Shown one piece after another: positions 17,093 through 25,724 of a stretch of DNA of 64,000 nt. The first letter of the stretch is position 1; the number at the start of each line of letters is the position of its first letter. A program made the position numbers and the translations under genes. The notes under the pieces were generated by a model. It was given only the letters and a program-made list of their open reading frames with translations, did not search any database and was not told the DNA's origin. The DNA comes from Paraprevotella clara YIT 11840 (lineage in GTDB: Bacteria > Bacteroidota > Bacteroidia > Bacteroidales > Bacteroidaceae): assembly GCF_000233955.1 (NCBI RefSeq), contig NZ_JH376616.1:310001-374000 (forward strand), given 5' to 3'.

Positions 17093-18635
17093 GGCTCAAT
17101 TCCTGACTTTCGATTTCCAGAGAGGTTATGTCAGAACGTACACGACGTAAAGCGTTTTTCAATATATCCCTTTGCCTGTCTTGTAAAAACAAATGTGTCT
17201 GTACATATTCTGCTTCTTCCCTTTGCCATTGTTCCAGACGGGCTGACACCTCGCCCAATTCGGCCACGATACGTTCGGCCATCGCTGATGAAAAAGTCAT
17301 CCGAGAAGAAACTTCTGTCTGGGGCACTGCGTTTTCACCGTCCTCCCCTGCCTCACGAAGCAATTCATATTTCCGTCCATTCACCTGCAAACCGGTCATA
17401 GTACGAACCACTTGAAGCAGATCCTTTGGAAAAACATCCGGATGGCGGCTTTTCTCATACTTGCGCAGTATTTGCGCTCCGGTTTTGCGACGGTCTGTAA
17501 CCAACACAAAAGGTATCGGCTGGTCCGGACTCAACGCTTCGTATTCATTCGTATAAATCAGCACTGTACGTCCGGGATACATGGATTGTATCTGATAGAA
17601 AAAAGCCTTGACCACCTTAAAAGCCACATGCATTTCCGAAACACCCATCCCCCCTTCTTTCAATGCAGCCAAACGGTCTGACAACAGGGGAACACCGACA
17701 TGCTCTTCACAGGCTGCCACAAGAGCGTCGGTCAAGAGGCGCTCCAAAACAATCTCCTGAGCCGGAGTATCCCATACACAGACCTGCAACAGAAGCAAAT
17801 CTGCCAAATGGACGACGGAACAACCGTTCAAAAAGGCAGAAGTCCGCCACAGATGTACCATCTTCTTCCAACGGCGGTCGGACACATAAAACAGGGACTC
17901 TCCTTTTTCTTCTGCCGATACATTGTAAGTCGTCAGAAGCCTGCGAAATATATGAACAAATGAAAATACAAAAACCGGTATCTCCACCGCATCTATCCCT
18001 TCGGCCCACACGCGTAACTCATCAGCAGACAAGCGTATGACATCCGGCACTTCCACCTCGGACTGAACCGTAGAAGAAATCATCAAATTAAAGAGTTCTT
18101 TATCGGCAATGCCTCCCACCACACAACGGACAAGGAAACGATCCCACAACGCATCCAGATTTTCCCCCTCGGCCGGAAGTTCATTGGAGGCAGCAACCAC
18201 CAACTTCAGCGGAAGCCTCATTTCTTCTTTGCCGTTCAGATATACTTTTTCATTCAACACCGTAAGCAAAGCATTCTGAATGCTGGGTCCGGCTTTCCAT
18301 ATCTCATCCAAGAAAACCACATCGGCTGTGGGCAAATACCCTTCGGTCATTCTCATATAACGGTCTTCGTCCTTCAGGGCAGAAACAGACACCGGCCCGA
18401 ATATCTCATCCGGTGTACTGAAACGGGACATCAGATATTCAAAAGAACGACCGTTCCGGAAAGCCGATTTCAGTCTCCGGGCTATCATACTCTTTGCCGT
18501 TCCGGGAGGGCCGAGCAGGAAAATACTCTCACCGGCAACTGCCGCCAAAAGGGACAGGGAAAGCACATGTTCTTTCTCAAAAAGCCCCTTCCCTAAAACT
18601 TCCAACAACTGGGCGATACGCTTCTTATCCATCAT
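17067..18635 (-). CDS. ravA: MoxR-family AAA+ ATPase, RavA-like
   Basis: 522 residues. The AAA+ core is N-terminal: Walker A LLGPPGTAKSMIARRL (about 40-55), FSTPDEIFGPVS typical of MoxR proteins, Walker B ADVVFLDEIWKAGPSIQNAL, sensor 1 LVVAASNELPAEGENLDAL and arginine finger LWDRFLVRCVV. About 200 further C-terminal residues, ending in a probable coiled coil (SARLEQWQREEAEYVQTH), fit the RavA LARA and triple-helical regions in length. It probably remodels protein complexes together with the overlapping VWA gene. It lies 18 bases after a small membrane protein gene and downstream of a Na+/H+ antiporter. Confidence 0.88.
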   Translation of the reverse strand: MMDKKRIAQLLEVLGKGLFEKEHVLSLSLLAAVAGESIFLLGPPGTAKSMIARRLKSAFRNGRSFEYLMSRFSTPDEIFGPVSVSALKDEDRYMRMTEGYLPTADVVFLDEIWKAGPSIQNALLTVLNEKVYLNGKEEMRLPLKLVVAASNELPAEGENLDALWDRFLVRCVVGGIADKELFNLMISSTVQSEVEVPDVIRLSADELRVWAEGIDAVEIPVFVFSFVHIFRRLLTTYNVSAEEKGESLFYVSDRRWKKMVHLWRTSAFLNGCSVVHLADLLLLQVCVWDTPAQEIVLERLLTDALVAACEEHVGVPLLSDRLAALKEGGMGVSEMHVAFKVVKAFFYQIQSMYPGRTVLIYTNEYEALSPDQPIPFVLVTDRRKTGAQILRKYEKSRHPDVFPKDLLQVVRTMTGLQVNGRKYELLREAGEDGENAVPQTEVSSRMTFSSAMAERIVAELGEVSARLEQWQREEAEYVQTHLFLQDRQRDILKNALRRVRSDITSLEIESQELSHAAGRKLS

Positions 18636-18653
18636 CCGGGCGGCCCTTTCTTT

Positions 18654-19061
18654 CTATTCTTTCAGAAAACGGCGATAAAATATCATATCGAAAATACACT
18701 CAGCCACCAGAAACATCAAAAAAAGCAAAGCCGTAAACAAGGGTTGCGCAGACAAGAAAAGACTGATACACCCTCCGGCAAGCAACGATATACCGACACG
18801 CCACAGGATACCATGGCGATAATACCGTAATATGTTCCGGCTATCTTCCAAAGCCTCCCTTGAAACTAAAAAGAATTGCAGCATCTCCCACAAAAAGAAG
18901 AATCCCACAATAAAATAAAGAGGCAAGGATTCAAGATAGCTGAGAGGATAAAGCACAAGACGCACCGCCACGGAAAGAATCAGCAAAAAGCTCAACAGAG
19001 CGACTTGTATCAACGTAAAAGACAGTATTTTCCTCTTAAATAACGTATTGTTTATCTGCAT
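18654..19061 (-). CDS. Small four-helix membrane protein of unknown function
   Basis: 135 residues with four predicted membrane segments: SFTLIQVALLSFLLILSVAV, LPLYFIVGFFFLWEMLQFFL, GISLLAGGCISLFL and FTALLFLMFLVAECIFDMIF. I recognise no family. A basic N-terminus (MQINNTLFKRKI) and basic tail (YRRFLKE) suggest both ends are cytoplasmic. It sits 18 bases after the NhaD-type antiporter and 18 bases before ravA, so the four genes nhaD-like, this gene, ravA and viaA very likely form one transcription unit. A role as membrane anchor or client of the RavA-ViaA chaperone is conceivable but unsupported by sequence. Confidence 0.75.
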   Translation of the reverse strand: MQINNTLFKRKILSFTLIQVALLSFLLILSVAVRLVLYPLSYLESLPLYFIVGFFFLWEMLQFFLVSREALEDSRNILRYYRHGILWRVGISLLAGGCISLFLSAQPLFTALLFLMFLVAECIFDMIFYRRFLKE

Positions 19062-19079
19062 ATTATTTTGTTCTATCTC

Positions 19080-20489
19080 TTATCTGATAAACGAATCAAT
19101 AAAAAAGTAAACTCCAAGGCCGGCAAGCCACCCCACCATAACCTTGCCGGATATGTGACGGAAATACCACCAAATGGAAACGTTCTCACTTTTCATCAAC
19201 GCATATCCGGCAGTGGAACCGATGGAAAGCAAACAACCGCCGATTCCTCCGCTATAAGCTACTAATTGCCAATACTGACCATTCAGCGCGAATGAACGAA
19301 GGTATTCTGGATCCATACCGGGAATGCTTTCCGCCATCCCTACCACATCATACATGGATATGCTGGTCAGCACAAGTGCCACGTTATCCAAAAAGGCGGA
19401 AATTCCTCCTAATATCAAACTGTATACGTAGATATTATGAATATATTGGTCGCACCATACGGCAACTGTATAAAGTGCCCCCGTCTCTTGAATGGCGGAA
19501 ATAGCCATGCTTACGCCTATAAAAAATAAAATAGTCTGGATACTCTCTGCCTGCATGAAGCGTGGTGTAGGACGAAAAAAAGGTTGGTCGGATTTGATCA
19601 ACCGCCGATTGCACAACTCGTTTACGACACTGAAAAGTGCCAATACACACAACGCTCCGACAAAAGGAGGCAACTTGGTCAGATTGTGAAACGTAGGAAT
19701 AAACCACAGCCCTCCAATTCCCACGAACAGCATCAAAATACGCTGCCAACGCGTCAAAGTCGTATCATCCCCGCGATAGCGGATACGAGGCGTATTAATA
19801 TCCATCTGTTCCGGCAACTTGCGGGAAATCAAATAAGTGGGAATAGCCACGGCTACAATGGACGGCAAGAACATGGCACCCGAAAAACTGGACGGTGTGA
19901 CCGCTCCCTTGACCCACAGCATCAAAGTAGACACATCGCCGATTACCGTAAGACAACCTCCGGCATTGGCCGCAATCACAATGACCGCCCCATAATACAT
20001 GCGGAAACGACTCCCCGGCAACAACTGACGCACGATGGCAAACATCATCAAAGCCGTGGTCAGGTTGTCGAGATTGGCCGACAAGACATAGGTTATGAAA
20101 GCCACCATCCACAGAAGACGCTTGCTATTACGGGTCGTAATCCACTCGCTGATGAAATCAAAACAACCGTTCGTATTCAACAAATCGACAATAGACATCG
20201 TAGCCAAAAGGTAAAGCACGATCTGACAAATATCCGCTACGTGACCGATAAAAATATAATTGGCAATAAAATTCTTAAGAGAAGTGACGTTAGAGGCATT
20301 TCCGCCTAAGAAATCAGCATATTCCTCCGCGTACATCATTTCTACATACTGTTTTCCCGCCACCATGTAGAGTGTCCAAACAATAACTCCGAGAAACATC
20401 GCCACAGCGGCTTTATTGATATTGGTGATATGCTCTGTTGCAATAGCACAATATCCCAAGAGCAAAACAATGGCGATTATTACGGTCAT
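19080..20489 (-). CDS. nhaD: NhaD-type Na+/H+ antiporter
   Basis: 469 residues from ATG 20489. About a dozen membrane segments, with two intramembrane loops typical of the NhaD branch of the ion transporter superfamily: LSANLDNLTTALMMFAIV and ISAFLDNVALVLTSISMYD, and the pseudo-repeat end GIGGCLLSIGSTAGYALM. Members exchange cytoplasmic Na+ or Li+ for H+. The frame stays open upstream, but that extension would translate a tRNA gene, so it is excluded. Having both a Na+/H+ antiporter and a Na+-pumping NQR in one window fits a sodium-based energy economy. First protein gene of a unit with a small membrane protein and RavA-ViaA. Confidence 0.9.
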   Translation of the reverse strand: MTVIIAIVLLLGYCAIATEHITNINKAAVAMFLGVIVWTLYMVAGKQYVEMMYAEEYADFLGGNASNVTSLKNFIANYIFIGHVADICQIVLYLLATMSIVDLLNTNGCFDFISEWITTRNSKRLLWMVAFITYVLSANLDNLTTALMMFAIVRQLLPGSRFRMYYGAVIVIAANAGGCLTVIGDVSTLMLWVKGAVTPSSFSGAMFLPSIVAVAIPTYLISRKLPEQMDINTPRIRYRGDDTTLTRWQRILMLFVGIGGLWFIPTFHNLTKLPPFVGALCVLALFSVVNELCNRRLIKSDQPFFRPTPRFMQAESIQTILFFIGVSMAISAIQETGALYTVAVWCDQYIHNIYVYSLILGGISAFLDNVALVLTSISMYDVVGMAESIPGMDPEYLRSFALNGQYWQLVAYSGGIGGCLLSIGSTAGYALMKSENVSIWWYFRHISGKVMVGWLAGLGVYFFIDSFIR

Positions 20490-20508
20490 GGAAGATAGCT
20501 GATAAGAG

Positions 20509-20581
20509 AGCGACAAACGGGACTCGAACCCGCGACCCTCGGCTTGGGAAGCCAATGCTCTACCAACTGAGCTATTGTCGC
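20509..20581 (-). tRNA. tRNA-Gly (anticodon CCC)
   Basis: Cloverleaf on the minus strand: acceptor GCGACAA with TTGTCGC, D arm GCTC...GAGC, anticodon stem TTGGC/GCCGA with loop TTCCCAA (anticodon CCC, reading GGG), T arm GCGGG-TTCGAGT-CCCGT, discriminator T. It lies 19 bases before the nhaD start and probably shares its promoter with that gene, since no separate terminator is seen between them. Confidence 0.95.
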
Positions 20582-20591
20582 AAATCGGATA

Positions 20592-20599
20592 CAAAGGTA
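20592..20599 (-). promoter_or_regulatory. Promoter -7 element for tRNA-Gly and possibly nhaD
   Basis: TACCTTTG on the minus strand, exact TAnnTTTG, about 10 bases before the tRNA. Confidence 0.6.
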
Positions 20600-20648
20600 T
20601 ATCTTTTCTTGAAAAAAACACTCCATATCCGGATTTCTTATTTACGTA

Positions 20649-21818
20649 TTAATATACTTTAACTTTACTTGCCAGGGCTTTGCATTTATTCCTTAATGCT
20701 TCCTGGTCGGCATCCAACTTGTCCCAGCAAACCACCACTCCCATACGGCGCCCTATATGGGCTTCGGGCTTCCCGAAAATACGCAGATAAGTGTTCGTTG
20801 CCGCACAGACCTCCTCCTCGCCGGAATACTTCGGTGCTCCGTGGCTTTCCACTTCCGACAGGATGACCGCACTGGCTCCCATTCGTTCTTGTGTAATTTC
20901 CGGTATCGGCAAACCTAAAACGGCACGGCAGTGCAATTCGAATTCCGAAAGATTTTGTGTGCCTGCCAAAGTCACCATTCCCGTATCGTGCGGACGAGGA
21001 CTCAACTCGGAGAATATCACGCCGTCTTTATGGCTCAGGAAGAATTCAACTCCCCAAATCCCCGCACCGGTCAGGGCACGCGTGATTTTCTCTGCCATAT
21101 CCTGCGCATCTTTCAGCATTTCGGGAGAAATAGCAGCCGGCTGGAAACTTTCACGGTAATCTCCTCCTTTTTGCACGTGACCGATAGGCTGACAGAACAA
21201 AGTAGGCCCGTTCTGTTGGGTCACCGTCAGCAGCGTAATTTCACTGTCGAAAGGAATAAACTGCTCTACAATGACTTCTTTCACATCGCCACGTGCCCCC
21301 GCGCATGCATACTCCCAGGCGTGTGCCAAATCCGCAGGACTGTCCACCTTGCTCTGCCCGTGTCCGGAAGAACTCATCAAAGGCTTGATGATGCAGGGGA
21401 AGCCTATCACATCGGCCGCAGCCTTCAACTCATCGAAAGTTTTGGCATAACGATAATCCGCCGTTTTCAATCCAAGTTCCGTATGAGCCAACTCTCGGAT
21501 TTCTTTTCGGTTCATGGTGAAATTCACAGCCCGGGCACTCGGTACGACCTGAATGCCCATCTTCTCGCAATCATACAGTTTCTCCGTACGGATGGCTTCT
21601 ATTTCGGGGACGATAATGTCCGGTTTATGCTTTTCCACCACAGCCATCAACGCATCCCCGTCAAGCATGTGGAAGACCTCGCACTCGTCTGCTACTTGCA
21701 TAGCCGGTGCATGTGCATACGAATCGCAAGCAATTACATATTGCCCTTTGCGTTGGCACGCAATGACAAACTCTTTTCCTAATTCTCCGGAGCCTAACAA
21801 TAAAATCTTTTTCGTCAT
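20649..21818 (-). CDS. purT: Formate-dependent phosphoribosylglycinamide formyltransferase
   Basis: 389 residues. PurT uses ATP and formate to formylate GAR in purine synthesis, replacing the folate-dependent PurN. ATP-grasp features: N-terminal [55 protein letters not shown] (ATP-binding lysine and glycine loop), [39 protein letters not shown] and [20 protein letters not shown] (catalytic and metal residues). Length and motif order fit PurT rather than PurK or carbamoyl-phosphate synthases. It starts 37 bases after the DUF4301 gene on the same strand and may be co-transcribed with it. Confidence 0.96.
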   Translation of the reverse strand: MTKKILLLGSGELGKEFVIACQRKGQYVIACDSYAHAPAMQVADECEVFHMLDGDALMAVVEKHKPDIIVPEIEAIRTEKLYDCEKMGIQVVPSARAVNFTMNRKEIRELAHTELGLKTADYRYAKTFDELKAAADVIGFPCIIKPLMSSSGHGQSKVDSPADLAHAWEYACAGARGDVKEVIVEQFIPFDSEITLLTVTQQNGPTLFCQPIGHVQKGGDYRESFQPAAISPEMLKDAQDMAEKITRALTGAGIWGVEFFLSHKDGVIFSELSPRPHDTGMVTLAGTQNLSEFELHCRAVLGLPIPEITQERMGASAVILSEVESHGAPKYSGEEEVCAATNTYLRIFGKPEAHIGRRMGVVVCWDKLDADQEALRNKCKALASKVKVY

Positions 21819-21855
21819 AAGAATATCTTAATTATGTACCGACAACCTATCGTTG

Positions 21856-23370
21856 TTACTGGTGTTGCTCACGCAAAAGGTCGTTCACCGTTTTCACCGG
21901 ATTGAACGTACTCAGGGGCACTTCCACAAACACCGTATTCCAATCGCTCATAGCCCCATTCCACAGGCCGGGCAACTCCAAAGCCTTGAGTTCTTTTCCG
22001 TTTTTACTTTTATAAGAAATGAATCCCGTATTGCGGTCCACATAATCGGGCAGATTGAACTTGTTTCCTTTATAATCCTTCACTGCACAAACCAAATCTA
22101 CGGGATTGAAATGCGTCCCGTTCTTGAACATGGCCACATATTCCGGATTCCGGGTATCAATCTGACTGCTTTCAAGAATTTGCAACGAAACCGTCCCGTC
22201 GCTGTTGTAAGCCAAGAAAGGACCGCCGCCAGGCTCTCCCACATTTTTCACCACGCCGCAGACACGCATCGGACGGTTCAACTTTTTACGCAAATAAATC
22301 ACGAGTTCCGCATCTTCCAGTTCTTTCACATCCTCACGACGGCAGAAAAGCGTCTGTTGGACGAAGCGGATGATTTCTTCTATATCCGCATGGCTATAGT
22401 TCCCACTGTCCAACTTACGCAAATAAGCAAAGGCTTTCTGTTGCAACTCTACCAGAATACCGGCCAGCACCTGCTTGTAAGTAACCGTATCCCCTTTCAA
22501 ACGATCCGGCACCACATTATCTATATTCTTCACGAAAACGACATCGGCCTGCAAGTCATTCAAATTTTCGATAAGCGCACCGTGCCCGCCGGGGCGGAAC
22601 AAAAGCTTACCGTCCACACGGAACGGTTCATTGTCCATCGTGGTCGCTAAAGTATCCGTGGCCGGTTTCTGTTCGGAGAATGTGACATGGAACGTCACCC
22701 CGTATGCTTTTTCATACATCGGAAGCTTTTCTTCCACCAATGCCTTGAACAAAGCTTTGTGCTCCGCACTCACCGTAAAATGAACTTCAGCCTTTCCTTT
22801 GCTGGCAGCATACAAAGCCGCTTCTACCAAATGTTCCTCCAACGGAGTGCGCGAACCGTTCTCATACCGGTGAAACGTAAGCAATCCTTTAGGCAACTGG
22901 CCGTAATTCAAACCTTCCGGACGAAGCATGTTCGCCACAACCTTTTTATATTGGCCGGATGCCACCAAACCGTCAATCCCGCGACCTTCATTTTTCATGC
23001 AAACCGCATCCAATTCATCGTAGAATGCAAAATCACGAATCGCCGCAAAAAAAGTTTTTTCGAAATCAGTGGTCGGCACATCGTATTCCGCATCCAGAAA
23101 TTCAAACATATTCTTAAACATACGGCTGGCTGCCCCCGAAGCCGGAACAAACTTGCTTATCGCTTTTCCTTCTTCCTTATAAGCCTTCCACACTTCCTCA
23201 TAATGCCTGCATTCTTCTGCCGAAGGAGCCAAAATACCATGAGCCAACGAAGCGGCCGCTTTCAACTTCAAAAATGGAAATCCTTTCTTAAAAGTCTGCA
23301 ACTGAGCCTCTATTTGCTCTTCCGTAATCCCCTTTCCGGCCAATAAGACCTTGTCTTCTGCTGTCAACAT
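21856..23370 (-). CDS. DUF4301 family protein
   Basis: 504 residues from ATG 23370 (a further upstream ATG would add MFFREGLKRLYN, which the promoter position makes less likely). The N-terminus MLTAEDKVLLAGKGITEEQI, the segment ISKFVPASGAASRMFKNMFE and late RVCGVVKNVGEPGGGPFLAY match what I recall of DUF4301, a family of Bacteroidota. The VPASGAASRM run and PGGHGALIENLND recall nucleotidyltransferase-like folds, but I cannot assign a reaction. No signal peptide; probably cytoplasmic. It is upstream of purT and divergent from the RelA/SpoT gene. Confidence 0.78.
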   Translation of the reverse strand: MLTAEDKVLLAGKGITEEQIEAQLQTFKKGFPFLKLKAAASLAHGILAPSAEECRHYEEVWKAYKEEGKAISKFVPASGAASRMFKNMFEFLDAEYDVPTTDFEKTFFAAIRDFAFYDELDAVCMKNEGRGIDGLVASGQYKKVVANMLRPEGLNYGQLPKGLLTFHRYENGSRTPLEEHLVEAALYAASKGKAEVHFTVSAEHKALFKALVEEKLPMYEKAYGVTFHVTFSEQKPATDTLATTMDNEPFRVDGKLLFRPGGHGALIENLNDLQADVVFVKNIDNVVPDRLKGDTVTYKQVLAGILVELQQKAFAYLRKLDSGNYSHADIEEIIRFVQQTLFCRREDVKELEDAELVIYLRKKLNRPMRVCGVVKNVGEPGGGPFLAYNSDGTVSLQILESSQIDTRNPEYVAMFKNGTHFNPVDLVCAVKDYKGNKFNLPDYVDRNTGFISYKSKNGKELKALELPGLWNGAMSDWNTVFVEVPLSTFNPVKTVNDLLREQHQ

Positions 23371-23407
23371 ATTATATAATCGTTTTAAACCTTCCCTAAA
23401 AAACATT

Positions 23408-23415
23408 CAAATATA
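23408..23415 (-). promoter_or_regulatory. Promoter -7 element for DUF4301-purT
   Basis: TATATTTG on the minus strand, exact TAnnTTTG, about 38 bases before the chosen start. Confidence 0.55.
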
Positions 23416-23458
23416 GGCTTTTTTAAGCAAACGGGTAAACGTTTCAGCAAAAAAGTAC

Positions 23459-23466
23459 TACCTTTG
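23459..23466 (+). promoter_or_regulatory. Promoter -7 element for the RelA/SpoT gene
   Basis: TACCTTTG, exact TAnnTTTG, 17 bases before the ATG at 23484, implying a very short leader. Confidence 0.6.
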
Positions 23467-23483
23467 AAGAAAAATAGCGGATT

Positions 23484-25697
23484 ATGGAACAGAATACTTT
23501 TTTCTCCGCACAAGAAAAAGTGCGACTTGCACAGCTATATAGGGAGCTTCTCAAACTTTCCGGCAATATACTTCATCCTGATGACTGCAAAAAGTTGAAA
23601 ACTTATTTGCTTGAGGCGGTGCGCCGTAACCTTATTCAAAGGAACGTGTTCGGCATGAACCCTATCCTCAATGACATGGAAACAGCCTTAATCGTAGCCT
23701 CTGAAATCGGACTGACGCGCGGAGCCATTCTTGGTATCATGGTACATACTTGCGTACGTTGCGGCTACTGCACGCCGGAAGATGTGGAAAGAGAATTCGG
23801 AGTGGATGTGGCCGGTATCATCAAGGGCCTGAACCGCATTTTGGAACTGTATGAGAAGAATCCAAGCGTAGAAAGCGAGAACTTCAGAAGCTTATTGCTG
23901 TCTTTTGCCGAAGACATGCGTGTGGTTCTCATTATGATAGCCAACCGCGTGAACATCATGCGCAAAATCAAAGACACGGAAAACGAGGAAGCCCGGCGCA
24001 AGGTGTCGGAAGAGGCTGCTTACTTATACGCTCCGTTGGCTCACAAATTAGGGTTATACCGCCTGAAAAGCGAACTGGAAGACTTGTCGCTGAAATACCT
24101 GGAACACGATGCCTACTATTTAATAAAAGAAAAACTGAACGCCACTAAAAAATCGCGTGACGAATATATCGAAAAGTTCATCCGTCCTATCGACGAAAAA
24201 CTGAAGAAGGCCGGTCTGAAATTCCACATGAAAGGGCGTACCAAAAGCATACACTCCATCTGGCAGAAGATGAAGAAGCAGCATTGCGGAGTGGAAGGCA
24301 TTTACGACTTGTTTGCCATCCGCATCATTCTGGATTCCGCCCTCGAAAAAGAAAAGATGGAATGCTGGCAGGTTTATTCCATCATCACAGACATGTATCA
24401 ACCCAACCCCAAACGGTTGAGGGATTGGTTGTCCATCCCCAAAAGCAACGGTTACGAAAGCTTGCATATCACGGTCCTCGGGCCGGAGAACAAATGGGTG
24501 GAAGTGCAAATCCGAACCGAACGAATGGACGAAATAGCCGAACGAGGATTGGCTGCGCATTGGAGATACAAAGGTATTAAAAGCGGAGAAAGCGGAGTGG
24601 ACGAATGGCTCAACAACATACGCAGCGCGTTGGAGAACAACGACGACCTCCAGCTCATGGACCAGTTCAAAATGGATCTGTATGAAGATGAAGTTTTCGT
24701 GTTCACCCCGAAGGGGGACCTGTTCAAGTTTCCCAAAGGTGCCACTGTACTGGATTTTGCCTATACCATCCACACCAATGTGGGCGACCATTGTATCGGT
24801 GCCAAAATCAACGAAAAGAATGCCCCACTCCGCCAAAAACTGAACAGCGGCGACCAAGTGGAAATCCTGACCGCCAACAACCAGTCGCCCAAACAGGATT
24901 GGCTGAATTTCGTCGTAACAGGAAAGGCACGGGCCAAAATCCGTCAGGCTCTCAAAGAAATGCAAGCCAAGCAAGGGGCTTTTGCCAAAGAGTTATTGGA
25001 ACGCAAATTCAAAAACCGAAAGATAGAATACGACGAGCCGACCATGATGCACGTCATCAAAAAGCTCGGATTCAAAGTCGTGACGGACTTTTATAAAAGT
25101 CTGGCCGACGAAACGACGGACGTCAACGAAGTGCTCGACTTATACACTGAACAACAAAAAATAGAGGCCGGGCTGGCAGAACACACTCCGGCTCCCAGTG
25201 CAGAGAACTATAATATCCCGTCGGAAGCCGAACTCAAGGCTAAAACGAACGATGATGTGTTGGTCATAGACCAAAACTTAAAGGGACTGGATTTCTCTTT
25301 GGCCAAATGTTGCCAACCGATATACGGGGACGATGTGTTCGGCTTCGTCACAGTGAACGGTGGCATTAAAATACATCGCCAAGACTGCCCTAACGCACAG
25401 GAACTCCGTAAGCGGTTCGGATACCGTATCGTCAAAGCCCGATGGGCCGGCAAGCGGGGCAGCCAATACCCTATCACGCTCAAGGTCATCGGCAACGACG
25501 ATTTGGGCATCGTAAACAACATCACGTCCATCATCAGCAAGGAGGAGAAGATTTCATTACGAAGTATCAGCATCGACTCCCACGACGGCCTATTCTCCGG
25601 CACACTGACCGTCATGCTCGACGATACAAGTAAACTGCAACTGTTGGAAAAGAAATTGAAAACTATAAAAGGTGTGAAACAAGTGTCCCGCAACTAA
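23484..25697 (+). CDS. RelA/SpoT-family (p)ppGpp synthetase with degenerate hydrolase site
   Basis: 737 residues with the full long-RSH layout: an N-terminal HD-type region, synthetase (GRTKSIHSIWQKMKKQ, VEGIYDLFAIRIIL, SIPKSNGYESLHITVLGP, VEVQIRTERMDEIAERGLAA), TGS (DEVFVFTPKGDLFKFPKG), helical region, a cysteine-containing domain (FSLAKCCQPIYGDDVFGFV) and C-terminal ACT (YPITLKVIGNDDLGIVNNIT). In the HD region the usual HDxxED motif reads VHTCVRCG: the His is kept but Asp and Glu-Asp are gone, so ppGpp hydrolysis is unlikely. The synthetase loop that is RxKD in bifunctional and ExDD in RelA enzymes reads RLRD here. I infer a RelA-like synthetase; a second hydrolase-competent enzyme would be needed elsewhere in the genome. 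Confidence 0.93.
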   Translation: MEQNTFFSAQEKVRLAQLYRELLKLSGNILHPDDCKKLKTYLLEAVRRNLIQRNVFGMNPILNDMETALIVASEIGLTRGAILGIMVHTCVRCGYCTPEDVEREFGVDVAGIIKGLNRILELYEKNPSVESENFRSLLLSFAEDMRVVLIMIANRVNIMRKIKDTENEEARRKVSEEAAYLYAPLAHKLGLYRLKSELEDLSLKYLEHDAYYLIKEKLNATKKSRDEYIEKFIRPIDEKLKKAGLKFHMKGRTKSIHSIWQKMKKQHCGVEGIYDLFAIRIILDSALEKEKMECWQVYSIITDMYQPNPKRLRDWLSIPKSNGYESLHITVLGPENKWVEVQIRTERMDEIAERGLAAHWRYKGIKSGESGVDEWLNNIRSALENNDDLQLMDQFKMDLYEDEVFVFTPKGDLFKFPKGATVLDFAYTIHTNVGDHCIGAKINEKNAPLRQKLNSGDQVEILTANNQSPKQDWLNFVVTGKARAKIRQALKEMQAKQGAFAKELLERKFKNRKIEYDEPTMMHVIKKLGFKVVTDFYKSLADETTDVNEVLDLYTEQQKIEAGLAEHTPAPSAENYNIPSEAELKAKTNDDVLVIDQNLKGLDFSLAKCCQPIYGDDVFGFVTVNGGIKIHRQDCPNAQELRKRFGYRIVKARWAGKRGSQYPITLKVIGNDDLGIVNNITSIISKEEKISLRSISIDSHDGLFSGTLTVMLDDTSKLQLLEKKLKTIKGVKQVSRN

Positions 25698-25720
25698 AGC
25701 GGACACTTGTTTCACACCTT
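25669..25720. terminator. Bidirectional terminator between the convergent RSH and ABC-F genes
   Basis: A perfect 20-bp stem (25669-25688 with 25701-25720) and a 12-base loop. The loop contains the TAA stop of the RSH gene, so the last six sense codons lie in the 5' arm. It ends 4 bases from the ABC-F stop codon. Confidence 0.8.
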
Positions 25721-25724
25721 ATCT

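Noticed and set aside
20490-20621. N-terminal extension of the NhaD antiporter
   Set aside because: These codons translate the tRNA-Gly gene (NSSVGRALASQAEGRGFESR), a known annotation artefact.
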